From JBDTSW01 sp039930945 (lineage in GTDB: Bacteria > Actinomycetota > Thermoleophilia > Solirubrobacterales > 70-9): a stretch of 17,074 nucleotides of DNA. Of this stretch, positions 1-8,523 are shown piece after piece. The stretch spans positions 1-17,074 of the forward strand of contig JBDTSW010000044.1 of the NCBI GenBank assembly GCA_039930945.1, written 5' to 3'. Every line of letters starts with the position of its first letter. The stretch's first letter is position 1. The notes under the pieces were generated by a model, which saw only the letters and a list, made by a program, of their open reading frames with translations, was not told the origin of the DNA and searched no databases. Position numbers and translations under genes: made by a program.

Positions 1-743
1 TCGCCATCGAGGGCCTGCCCGAGATCGAGGCCGGCGCCGACCTGGGCGCGCTGATAGCCGCGGCGGCATCGGCGTCCGGGCTCGACCTGGGCGCGGGTGA
101 CGTCGTCGCGATCTCACAGAAGGTGGTCTCCAAGGCCGAGGGGCGCACCCGCGCGCTCGGCGACGTCGAATCCTCAGAGACGGCCGTCTCGCTCGCCGCC
201 GAGACCGGCAAGGACCCGCGGCTGGTGCAGCTCATCCTCGACGAGAGCCGCTCAGTGCTTCGGGCCGAGCCCGGCGTGCTGATCGTCGAGACCCGTGAGG
301 GATGGATCTGCGCCAACGCCGGCATCGACACCTCGAATGTGCCCGGCGACGACGTCGTCGCCCTGCTGCCACGTGACTGCGACGCCTCCGCCCGGCGGAT
401 CCGCGGCGAGATCCGTGTCGCCGCCGGGGCCGCGCCGGGCGTGGTCATCGCCGACAGCTTCGGCCGGGCCTGGCGGTTGGGGCAGGCGGACGTGGCGATC
501 GGCTGCGCCGGGCTGAGGGCGCTCGACGACTGGCGCGGCAGGCGCGACGCTCAGGGCCGCGCGCTCGAGGCGGCGCTGGTCGCGGTCGCCGACGAGGTCG
601 CGGCCGCGGCCAACCTGGTCCGGGCGAAGGACTCCGGGACGCCGGTGGCCGTGATCCGCGGCCTCGGACGGCGCGTCACCGCCGAGGACGGGCCCGGCGC
701 CGCCGAGCTGCGGCGGGCGGCCGCGGACGACCTGTTTCGCTGA
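1..743 (+). CDS. cofE: Coenzyme F420:L-glutamate ligase (CofE), 5' end missing
   Basis: CofE adds L-glutamate residues to F420-0 using GTP, the last assembly steps of coenzyme F420 in the cytoplasm. The reading frame is open from base 3, so the start lies just outside the window. The visible text begins with a GLPEI segment, which sits about ten residues from the start in CofE proteins, so few residues should be missing. Family landmarks seen are VVAISQKVVSKAEGR (about residues 34-48 of the visible part), the WICANAGIDTSN segment, and GVVIADSFGRAWRLGQ. The protein stops at 743 with no C-terminal nitroreductase-like domain, so it is a stand-alone CofE, unlike mycobacterial FbiB, which is a fusion. 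A second F420 enzyme, FbiC, lies on the opposite strand at 2666-4861. The family call is firm; the true start cannot be seen. Confidence 0.93.
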   Translation, partial: AIEGLPEIEAGADLGALIAAAASASGLDLGAGDVVAISQKVVSKAEGRTRALGDVESSETAVSLAAETGKDPRLVQLILDESRSVLRAEPGVLIVETREGWICANAGIDTSNVPGDDVVALLPRDCDASARRIRGEIRVAAGAAPGVVIADSFGRAWRLGQADVAIGCAGLRALDDWRGRRDAQGRALEAALVAVADEVAAAANLVRAKDSGTPVAVIRGLGRRVTAEDGPGAAELRRAAADDLFR

Positions 744-776
744 GATCCCCGAGGACGTTGCGGCGGCCGCCGGCAC

Positions 777-806
777 TTGACGCCTGCCTCTTGGCCGGGC
801 TAGAGT
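777..806 (+). promoter_or_regulatory. Sigma-70-type promoter for the secreted protein at 844
   Basis: TTGACG (777-782), an 18-base spacer and TAGAGT (801-806) match the housekeeping promoter pattern. They lie in the 100-base gap after cofE, with a leader of roughly 30 bases before the start at 844. Confidence 0.6.
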
Positions 807-843
807 CAAGCCGCGACAGGCCGAGCGAACGATCGGAGGAGGA

Positions 844-1269
844 ATGGGGACGTTGTCATGGCGCGTGATCGCGGTCGGCGCATTGGCGGCCCTCGCCGGC
901 TGCCTGCTCGCCGTGGGCGTCGCCGCCCACACGACCCACTCCTCCTCGGCCCTCCAACTCAATGTCTATACCAGCGGCAGCGTCAGCAACTACGTGTGGG
1001 GCGTGGTCTCCTCGCCGAACCCCCGCTGTGTCGCCGGCCGACGGGTGCGGGTGTACCGGAAGGCCCCGGGCCCCGATCCGGAGTTCGGGTCAGACATATC
1101 CCTGGAGTCGCCCTCTGGCAACGGGCCCTACACCGTGACCGCTCCGACCGGCGACCTCCCCGAAGGGCTCTACTACTCGCAGCTCAGAAAGCGCGACCTG
1201 AGGCCAGGCAGACGTCACGCCCACATCTGCAAGGGAGCCCGCAGCAACGAGCAGGTCGTGGGGCCCTGA
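844..1269 (+). CDS. Small secreted or membrane-anchored beta-rich protein
   Basis: This is a 141-residue exported protein of unknown function. Residues 8-28 form one hydrophobic segment. It contains a formal lipobox (L17-A18-G19-C20), but the hydrophobic stretch continues to A28, where VAA-H would suit signal peptidase I; lipoprotein, cleaved and anchored forms are all possible. The mature part has two cysteines, C62 (in PRCVAGRRVRVYRK) and C129 (in HICKGARS), which may form a disulfide. Between them lies a GSDIS...GPYTV...GLYYSQL pattern, as in small extracellular beta-sandwich domains common in Solirubrobacterales-type proteins; that resemblance is from memory. A GGAGGAGGA run (836-844) directly abuts the ATG, so the in-frame TTG at 853 is a possible alternative start with better spacing. 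Its stop codon shares the palindrome TGATCA with the stop of the convergent cupin gene. Confidence 0.7.
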   Translation: MGTLSWRVIAVGALAALAGCLLAVGVAAHTTHSSSALQLNVYTSGSVSNYVWGVVSSPNPRCVAGRRVRVYRKAPGPDPEFGSDISLESPSGNGPYTVTAPTGDLPEGLYYSQLRKRDLRPGRRHAHICKGARSNEQVVGP

Positions 1270-1662
1270 TCAGCCCGCCAGCGGGTCGGGCTCACCCTCG
1301 TCGGTCATCGGCTGAGCCTCGAACGCCTTCCCGGGCGTGCCGCCCAGCGCCAGGATCCGCGCCGGCTCGTCACCGGTGACGATCTTGCGCTTCTCGCCAG
1401 GGCCGACGCGGGCGAACACGCCGGGCTCCAAACGGTGCTCGTCGCCAGCCACCTGCAGGGTCGCGGCGCCGTCGAGGACGATGTAGACCTCCTCCTGACC
1501 GCTGTCGGCGTGATCGTGATCGGGGTAGCGGCTCTCGTTGGCCGCCAGGTCCATCACCTGCATCCCGAACGAGCTCACCCCGAGGCCGGAGCGCACCTTC
1601 TTCATCGACCCGAGGTAGTAGGTCTCGAAGTCCTCCACGCGCTTCACCGTAACGTCGGCCAT
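1270..1662 (-). CDS. Small cupin-domain protein
   Basis: This 130-residue single-domain cupin forms a small beta barrel, probably cytoplasmic. Cupin motif 1 is visible as H49-x-H51 followed by E57/E58 and YIVLDG; these are likely metal ligands. Motif 2 is the EPGVFARVGPGEKRKI stretch, where the usual last histidine is not evident, so the metal site may be incomplete or use other ligands. Substrate and reaction cannot be read from the sequence; sugar or amino-acid modification, metabolite binding or sensing are all possible. It is the last gene of a probable three-gene operon, beginning 13 bases after the alcohol dehydrogenase, with an AGAGGG ribosome binding site (1668-1673) five bases before ATG. 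A role linked to the upstream dehydrogenase or to F420 is only suggested by position. Confidence 0.85.
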   Translation of the reverse strand: MADVTVKRVEDFETYYLGSMKKVRSGLGVSSFGMQVMDLAANESRYPDHDHADSGQEEVYIVLDGAATLQVAGDEHRLEPGVFARVGPGEKRKIVTGDEPARILALGGTPGKAFEAQPMTDEGEPDPLAG

Positions 1663-1675
1663 TGGTTCCCTCTCG

Positions 1676-2659
1676 CTAGATCTCCAGGACGGCGGATCCG
1701 TGCAGGCTACCCGCGCCCAGATCGGAGAGGGCGTCGCCGGCGCGGGCCAGCGGATAGGTGTGAACCCTCGTCTCGACCGGGATCCGCGGCGCCAGCGCGA
1801 GGAACTCCTCGCCGTCGCCCCGGGTGAGGTTGGCCACCGAGCGAATCGAGCGCTCCTCCCAGAGGTCCGCGTATGGAAACCCTGGGATGTCGCTCATGTG
1901 GATGCCGGCACAGACGACCACTCCACCGGGACCGAGTGCCCGCAACGCCTGCGGCACCAGCGCGCCCACGGGCGCGAACACGATCGCCGCGTCGAGCGGC
2001 TCCGGCGGCCCCTGCTCGGAGTCGCCCGCCCACTCCGCCCCGAGCCGCCGCGCGAAGCCCTGCCCGTCGGAGTCGCCCGGCCGGGTCAGCGCGAACACCC
2101 GCCGACCCTCGTGGACGGCGACCTGGCAGACGATGTGGGCCGAGGCGCCGAAGCCATAGAGCCCGACCGACTCGGCGTCGCCGCACATCCGCAGGGCGCG
2201 GAAGCCGATCAGCCCCGCGCACAGCAGCGGCGCCAACGCCGAGGTCGGCGGCGATCCCGGCAGCCGCAGGCAGTAGCGCTGGTCGGCGACCGCCAACTCC
2301 GCGTATCCACCGTCGAGGTCATAGCCGGTGAACCGCGCCCGCGGACAGAGGTTCTCGCGTCCCGAGGCGCAGTAGCGGCACTCGCCGCAGGTCCACCCCA
2401 GCCAGGGTATGCCCACTCGCTCGCCCGGCTCGAACCTGGCCTCCCCCGGGCCCGAGGCGACCACCTCGCCGACGACCTGGTGGCCGAGGACGAGCGGGAG
2501 CTTGGGGTCGGCCAGCTCGCCGTCGACGATGTGCAGGTCGGTGCGGCAGACCCCGCAGGCGCGCACCCGAACCAGCACCTCGCCCGCCGCGGGCTCGGGG
2601 TCGCGGAGGGCCCTCTCCGCCAGCGGCGAACCCGGCCGATGGAGGACCATCGCGCGCAC
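1676..2659 (-). CDS. Zinc-dependent alcohol dehydrogenase family protein
   Basis: This 327-residue medium-chain dehydrogenase/reductase is predicted to oxidise an alcohol or reduce an aldehyde with NAD(P). The GroES-like domain holds likely catalytic zinc ligands C38, H60 and C147. The structural zinc site is complete: C91, C94, C97 and C105. Residue 61 is Gln (GHQ) where classical members have Glu (GHE); GHQ is usual in one bacterial subgroup. The Rossmann segment is VGLYGFGASAH, near residues 165-175. Length is at the short end of the family. Translation starts at GTG 2659 or at the in-frame ATG 2648-2650; the longer form gives the usual MRAMVLHRPG N-terminus. The gene begins 6 bases after the fbiC stop and ends 13 bases before the cupin, so the three are probably one transcript. 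The true substrate is unknown. Confidence 0.9.
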   Translation of the reverse strand: MRAMVLHRPGSPLAERALRDPEPAAGEVLVRVRACGVCRTDLHIVDGELADPKLPLVLGHQVVGEVVASGPGEARFEPGERVGIPWLGWTCGECRYCASGRENLCPRARFTGYDLDGGYAELAVADQRYCLRLPGSPPTSALAPLLCAGLIGFRALRMCGDAESVGLYGFGASAHIVCQVAVHEGRRVFALTRPGDSDGQGFARRLGAEWAGDSEQGPPEPLDAAIVFAPVGALVPQALRALGPGGVVVCAGIHMSDIPGFPYADLWEERSIRSVANLTRGDGEEFLALAPRIPVETRVHTYPLARAGDALSDLGAGSLHGSAVLEI

Positions 2660-2665
2660 GGAGCC

Positions 2666-4861
<2,196 letters not shown>

Positions 4862-4870
4862 CCGACGCCC

Positions 4871-4876
4871 AAGCTA
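4871..4876 (-). promoter_or_regulatory. fbiC: Candidate -10 element (TAGCTT) for fbiC
   Basis: On the minus strand TAGCTT lies nine bases before the fbiC ATG, the spacing expected for a leaderless transcript. No Shine-Dalgarno sequence is visible and I see no good -35 element; that region would fall inside the hairpin at 4882-4917. Confidence 0.4.
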
Positions 4877-4881
4877 CCGAA

Positions 4882-4917
4882 TGCGAGCGGCCGCCCCGAG
4901 GGGGGCGGCCGCTCGCA
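4882..4917 (-). terminator. Perfect 16-bp GC-rich hairpin between aquaporin and fbiC
   Basis: Arms 4882-4897 and 4902-4917 are perfect inverted complements (16 bp) around a 4-base loop GAGG. Each arm contains GCGGCCGC. The hairpin begins 21 bases past the aquaporin stop codon on the minus strand, so it most likely ends that transcript. There is no U-tract on either side, so it is not a textbook intrinsic terminator; it may act with Rho, protect the 3' end, or insulate fbiC. Confidence 0.65.
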
Positions 4918-4938
4918 CCAGGTCTGGATGCAGGGCAG

Positions 4939-5718
4939 CTAGTCGGACTGCGCCCGGGTCTCGGCGTCTTTGACGACCTGCCCGACGGCCCTGGCGTCGC
5001 TCGTCGGGGGCTCTGCCCCGAGGGCGTACTGCGGGCCCGCGATCACGAACCGGTACAGCGCCGCCGCCAGCAGGGCACCGACGAGCGGGCCGAGCAGATA
5101 GGGCCAGACGCCGCCGAACTCGTCGCCGATCAGGGCCGGGCCGAACCAGCGGGCCGGGTTGAACGATCCGCCGGTGAGCGGTCCGAAGACCATCACCGCG
5201 AAGCCGAGGGTGGTGCCGATCGCCAGCGGCGCCCACTCCTGGCGGGCACGCGGGTTGAACGCAATCGCGCAGACCGCGAGGACCAGCAGGAACGCTCCGA
5301 TCGCCTCGACGATGGCGCCCTGGAAGTTGCCTCCGAGCAGCGGGCTGACGGTGACCGCGCCGTAGTTGGCGACCCGTCCCTCGTCGAGCAGCAGGCCCTT
5401 GACCAGCAGCGCGCCGAGCACGCCGCCCGAGAGCTGGGCGAGGATGTAGACGACGGCGTCGAGTGGATCGATCCGCCGCATCGCCGCGGCCGCGATCGTC
5501 ACGGCCGGGTTGAAGTGCCCGCCCGAGACCGCCCCGAAGGTCATGATCAGCCCGAAGAGGACGAATGCATGTACGAGGCCGACCACGGCGAAGTCGGAGC
5601 CCTGTGCAGCGTCAGGCGTGGTGGCGATGAACAGCGTCACCACGGTGCAGACGACGAACACCAAGAAGAACGTGCCGACAAGCTCGGCAATGTAGGCCGC
5701 TAGACCTCGATCCTGCAC
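4939..5718 (-). CDS. Aquaporin / MIP family channel
   Basis: This 259-residue inner-membrane channel has six predicted helices and two half-helices. The first NPA motif is GGHFNPAVT (N70-P71-A72) and the second is GGSFNPARWFGPAL (N187-P188-A189). By alignment from memory, the aromatic/arginine filter is H50, V175, G184 and R190. This differs from water-specific AqpZ (F-H-T-R) and glycerol channel GlpF (W-G-F-R), and resembles plant TIP2 channels (H-I-G-R), which pass water and ammonia. Substrate is therefore uncertain: water, ammonia, peroxide or small solutes. Start is GTG at 5716-5718, chosen because a perfect AGGAGG (5725-5730) lies six bases upstream; it is one of the few strong ribosome sites in the window. 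The C-terminal tail from about 235 is polar and cytoplasmic. It is monocistronic and divergent from the lipoprotein at 5837. Confidence 0.93.
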   Translation of the reverse strand: MQDRGLAAYIAELVGTFFLVFVVCTVVTLFIATTPDAAQGSDFAVVGLVHAFVLFGLIMTFGAVSGGHFNPAVTIAAAAMRRIDPLDAVVYILAQLSGGVLGALLVKGLLLDEGRVANYGAVTVSPLLGGNFQGAIVEAIGAFLLVLAVCAIAFNPRARQEWAPLAIGTTLGFAVMVFGPLTGGSFNPARWFGPALIGDEFGGVWPYLLGPLVGALLAAALYRFVIAGPQYALGAEPPTSDARAVGQVVKDAETRAQSD

Positions 5719-5724
5719 TGAAAC

Positions 5725-5730
5725 CCTCCT
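5725..5730 (-). promoter_or_regulatory. Strong Shine-Dalgarno (AGGAGG) of the aquaporin gene
   Basis: AGGAGG is six bases before the GTG start codon and decides the start. Most other gene starts in the window lack such a site. Confidence 0.75.
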
Positions 5731-5758
5731 AAGATCAACCTTGGGTCAACGGCGCGGC

Positions 5759-5764
5759 AGTCTA
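5759..5764 (-). promoter_or_regulatory. Weak candidate -10 (TAGACT) for the aquaporin gene
   Basis: TAGACT on the minus strand would give a leader of about 35 bases containing the AGGAGG site. No convincing -35 is seen. A direct repeat GTTGA-x7-GTTGA lies between it and the Shine-Dalgarno (about 5733-5750) and could be a regulator site. Confidence 0.25.
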
Positions 5765-5820
5765 GCGGCCCGCTCCGCCCCCGCGCTTCACGAGTCGACT
5801 TCCCGTGTTGGCGCAAGGCT

Positions 5821-5826
5821 TATCCT
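5821..5826 (+). promoter_or_regulatory. Candidate -10 (TATCCT) for the NMT1-like lipoprotein
   Basis: TATCCT ends ten bases before the ATG at 5837, and no Shine-Dalgarno is present, so the message is probably leaderless or nearly so. The possible -35 (CGACTT, 5797-5802, 18-base spacer) is weak. Confidence 0.4.
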
Positions 5827-5836
5827 GCCGCCCTGA

Positions 5837-6796
5837 ATGGAAAGGGTCGCTGCGCTGCTGGCGGCCGTCGTCTCGATCGCCGGCCTGGTGGGCTGCGGTG
5901 ACGACGGTGCTGAACCGGGCGCCTCGCGAGAGGCGACGCTGGTGCTCGACTTTCAGCCGAACGCGGTACACGCGGGGATCTACGTCGCGCTCGAGGGCGG
6001 GCTCTTCGCGGATCGTGCGGTCGACCTCGAGGTCCGCGAGCCGTCCTCCTCGACCGATGCGCCGAAACTGCTGCAGGCCGGCAGAGCGGACTTCGCGATC
6101 CTCGACCTCAACGATCTCGCGATCGCGCGCGAGCGCGGACTCTCGCTCGAGCTGGTGGCCCCGATCGTCTCCAGGCCGCTGGCGTCGGTGATTGCGGTCG
6201 ATCCGGCGGTCCGGCGCCCTCGCGACCTCGAGGGACGAACGGTGGGCGTCACCGGGCTGCCCTCCGACGAGGCCGTGCTCGACTCGGCGGTGGCCGCCGA
6301 CGGAGGCGATCCGGGCGCGGTCGAGCGGGTGACGCTCGGCTTCGATTCGGTCGCCGCCCTCAGTGCGGGCAGCGTCGCGGCGGCGACCGCGTTCTGGAAC
6401 GCGGAGGGAGTGACGCTGCGCCGCCTGGGGCTCTCGACGAGGGAGTTTCGGGTCGATGACTACGACGCGCCACGATACCCGGAGCTGGTGTTGGTCACGA
6501 GCTCGGATCTGCTCGGCGAGTCACCGGACCTGGTCGAGTCCGTGCGCGCGGCCCTCGCTGCGGGAAACGAGGCGGTGCTCGCCGAGCCGGCCTCGGGCCT
6601 GAGGGCGCTGCTCGACGCGAACCCGGCCCTCGACGCGGGGGCCCAGCGGGCGCAGCTCGATGCGCTGCTCGCTGCCGGCGCGATCGCCACCGGCGCCCGG
6701 ATCAGGCCCTCGGTCCTCGACGCCTACGGGGGCTGGGCCACCCGGCACGGGATCGTCGAACACCGGCCCGGCCTGGAGCAGGCGGGCGCACCCTAG
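5837..6796 (+). CDS. NMT1/THI5-like substrate-binding lipoprotein
   Basis: This is a 319-residue solute-binding protein of an ABC importer, predicted to be lipid-anchored outside the membrane. The signal sequence ends in lipobox L17-V18-G19-C20, followed by GDDGAEPG. The mature start LDFQPNAVHAGIY (residues 37-49) is the NMT1/THI5 signature, where pyrimidine-precursor (thiamin) and riboflavin-type binders have LDW.PN..HAGIY. Trp is replaced by Phe-Gln here, so the ligand may differ. Later text (LLQAGRADFAILDLNDLAIARERG, split across residues 77-102) fits the same fold. No permease or ATPase gene lies beside it, so its transporter partner must be elsewhere or it works alone. Its TAG stop overlaps, within the palindrome CTAG, the stop of the convergent gene at 6793-7155. 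I see no TPP riboswitch; too little leader exists. Confidence 0.85.
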   Translation: MERVAALLAAVVSIAGLVGCGDDGAEPGASREATLVLDFQPNAVHAGIYVALEGGLFADRAVDLEVREPSSSTDAPKLLQAGRADFAILDLNDLAIARERGLSLELVAPIVSRPLASVIAVDPAVRRPRDLEGRTVGVTGLPSDEAVLDSAVAADGGDPGAVERVTLGFDSVAALSAGSVAAATAFWNAEGVTLRRLGLSTREFRVDDYDAPRYPELVLVTSSDLLGESPDLVESVRAALAAGNEAVLAEPASGLRALLDANPALDAGAQRAQLDALLAAGAIATGARIRPSVLDAYGGWATRHGIVEHRPGLEQAGAP

Positions 6797-7155
6797 AGCG
6801 AGCGGCGCTGGCGGAACTCCTGGCGCACGGACTCGGGACGGCCCCACATCTGCACGACCTCCGCTCGGCCCTCGCGGTAGTCGCGCAGCACCAGCTGGCC
6901 CTCGAGCTCCTCCTCGTCGAGCATCTGCAGCGTGCCGGTGACGGTCTCGGCTGCTGCGGCGTGGCCGAAGGTGTGGGCGACGTTGATCCGCCAGTGCCAG
7001 TCGGCCTTGGAGTAGGGCTGGGCGTTGACCTGGGTGAGCAGGACCGCGGCGTCCACGTAGCGGCTCTCGTCGAAGATCCGCAGGTCACAGACGATGTCGG
7101 TCCAGTCGTCGGGAAGTGAGTCGACGATTCCGCGGAAGTCGGCGGCCAGGGGCAT
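6793..7155 (-). CDS. Conserved-looking small protein of unknown function
   Basis: I do not recognise this 120-residue protein. It is soluble with no signal or membrane segment, and rich in acidic and aromatic residues (DDWTDIVCDLRIFDESRY near 16-33, then DWHWRINVAHTFGHAAAAET near 52-71). The alternating pattern in the second half (TGTLQMLDEEELEGQLVLRDY, residues 72-92) suggests beta strands. The codon-position pattern and the clean convergent junction argue that it is a real gene. A TAGGCT element seven bases before ATG (7163-7168) suggests a leaderless transcript of its own, although it also lies only 33 bases past the mntH stop on the same strand and could be read through from the metal operon. 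No function is assigned. Confidence 0.7.
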   Translation of the reverse strand: MPLAADFRGIVDSLPDDWTDIVCDLRIFDESRYVDAAVLLTQVNAQPYSKADWHWRINVAHTFGHAAAAETVTGTLQMLDEEELEGQLVLRDYREGRAEVVQMWGRPESVRQEFRQRRSL

Positions 7156-7162
7156 CCGGGCA

Positions 7163-7168
7163 AGCCTA
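7163..7168 (-). promoter_or_regulatory. Candidate -10 (TAGGCT) for the 6793-7155 gene
   Basis: TAGGCT on the minus strand ends seven bases before the ATG, the leaderless spacing. The hexamer 17 bases upstream, TGATCC, is a poor -35 and overlaps the mntH stop codon. Confidence 0.4.
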
Positions 7169-7188
7169 CCGGGGGATCTGCGGCCGGA

Positions 7189-8523
7189 TCAGCCGAAGAA
7201 CAGCTGGACGATCAGGAAGACGTTGAGGCCGATGATCAGCGAGCCCAGCACCGCTCCGAGCAGCGACAGCCACCAGGGGTTCGCCATCGCGCCCATCACA
7301 TCCGTCCGGCGGCCGATGATCAGCAAGGGCACGAGCGCGAACGGGATCCCGAACGACAGCACCACCTGGCTGATCACGAGCGCGTCGGTGGGCTCGACGC
7401 CGATCGCGAGGACGACGAGAGCGGGTGCCAGCGTCAGGGCACGGCGAAGGAAGATGGGAATGCGACGACGGATGAAGCCCTGCATGACGACCTGACCGGA
7501 CATCGTCCCCACCGACGAGGAGGCGAAGCCGCTCGCCAGCAGCGCCACCCCGAAGATCGTCGCCGCGTTCCCGGAGAGAGCCGTGGCGATGCCGTCGAAC
7601 GCACCCTCGATGGTGTCCACCCCGGCCAGCGGACTGCCGAAGAAGAGCTCGGCCGCCATCACCAGCATCGCCATGTTGACGAGGCCCGCGAGGGTCATGG
7701 CCAGGATCACGTCGGTTCGCTCGAAGCGCAGGATCTGCCTGCGCTCGGCGAGGTTGCGGCCGACGATCCGGCGTTGGGTCAGCGCCGAATGCAGGTAGAC
7801 GACATGGGGCATCACCGTCGCGCCGATGATGCCGATCGCCAGCAGCACGCTCTCGGTCCCCTCGAAGCCCGGGACGAAGCCGCCGACGATCTCCGCCGGC
7901 TTCGGGCCGGCATAGACCACCTCGAAGCCAAAGGCGACCACCACGACCCCCACCATCCCCGCGATCACCGCCTCCAGGCGGCGGAAGCCGGCCTCCTGCA
8001 GGGCGAGGATCCCGAAGGCGCCGGCGCCGGCGATCAGGCCCGAAGTAAAAAGGGGGATGCCGAACAGCAGGTACAGCCCGAGCGCGGCGCCGACGACCTC
8101 GGCGACGTCGGTCGCCATCGCCACCAGCTCGGCCTGCACCCACAGCCCCAGTGAGACCCGGCGGCGAAAGCTCTGGCGACAGAGCTCGGCGAGGTTCTGG
8201 CCGGTGGCGATCCCGAGCTTCGCCGACTGGGTCTGCACCAGCATCGCGATCAGGTTCGCGGCCAGCACCACCCACAGCAGCAGGTAGCCGAACTGGGCCC
8301 CGGCGGCGATGTTGGTCGCGAAGTTGCCGGGGTCGATGTAGGCGACCGCGGCGATGAACGCCGGACCGAGGAACGGCCACAGACGACCAAGGCCGCGGCT
8401 GTGGCCTTCCAGCGACCGGCGCGCGGCGCGGTTGACCGCCGCCTCGCCCGGAAGCACCGCCTCCAGCTCGTCCGCCGGGCCGGCGGTCGGCGTGGGCTCG
8501 GCGCTTTCCAAACGCAGGTTCAA
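7189..8523 (-). CDS. mntH: Nramp-family Mn(II)/Fe(II) importer (MntH)
   Basis: This 444-residue inner-membrane protein imports Mn(II) or Fe(II) with protons. The helix-1 metal motif DPGN is D64-P65-G66-N67 (AYIDPGNFATN), and the helix-6 motif is M238-P239-H240 (ATVMPHVVYLHS); both carry the canonical metal-ligating residues. About eleven hydrophobic helices follow a soluble N-terminus of about 47 residues. The first codon appears to be TTG (8521-8523), which overlaps the mntR stop TGA in the four-base sequence TTGA. No in-frame ATG or better start precedes the DPGN helix, so translation is probably coupled to mntR. It is last in the operon MCO-ZIP-mntR-mntH, and the MntR-type regulator just upstream is its likely repressor. 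Metal choice (Mn over Fe) is inferred from that partner. Confidence 0.95.
   Translation of the reverse strand: MNLRLESAEPTPTAGPADELEAVLPGEAAVNRAARRSLEGHSRGLGRLWPFLGPAFIAAVAYIDPGNFATNIAAGAQFGYLLLWVVLAANLIAMLVQTQSAKLGIATGQNLAELCRQSFRRRVSLGLWVQAELVAMATDVAEVVGAALGLYLLFGIPLFTSGLIAGAGAFGILALQEAGFRRLEAVIAGMVGVVVVAFGFEVVYAGPKPAEIVGGFVPGFEGTESVLLAIGIIGATVMPHVVYLHSALTQRRIVGRNLAERRQILRFERTDVILAMTLAGLVNMAMLVMAAELFFGSPLAGVDTIEGAFDGIATALSGNAATIFGVALLASGFASSSVGTMSGQVVMQGFIRRRIPIFLRRALTLAPALVVLAIGVEPTDALVISQVVLSFGIPFALVPLLIIGRRTDVMGAMANPWWLSLLGAVLGSLIIGLNVFLIVQLFFG

Noticed and set aside
761..772. Palindrome CGGCGGCCGCCG after cofE as a terminator
   Set aside because: It has no loop or U-tract, and such palindromes are common in GC-rich DNA.
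5719..5836. TPP, FMN or other riboswitch before the NMT1-like gene
   Set aside because: The candidate -10 is only ten bases before ATG, so there is no leader to hold a riboswitch.
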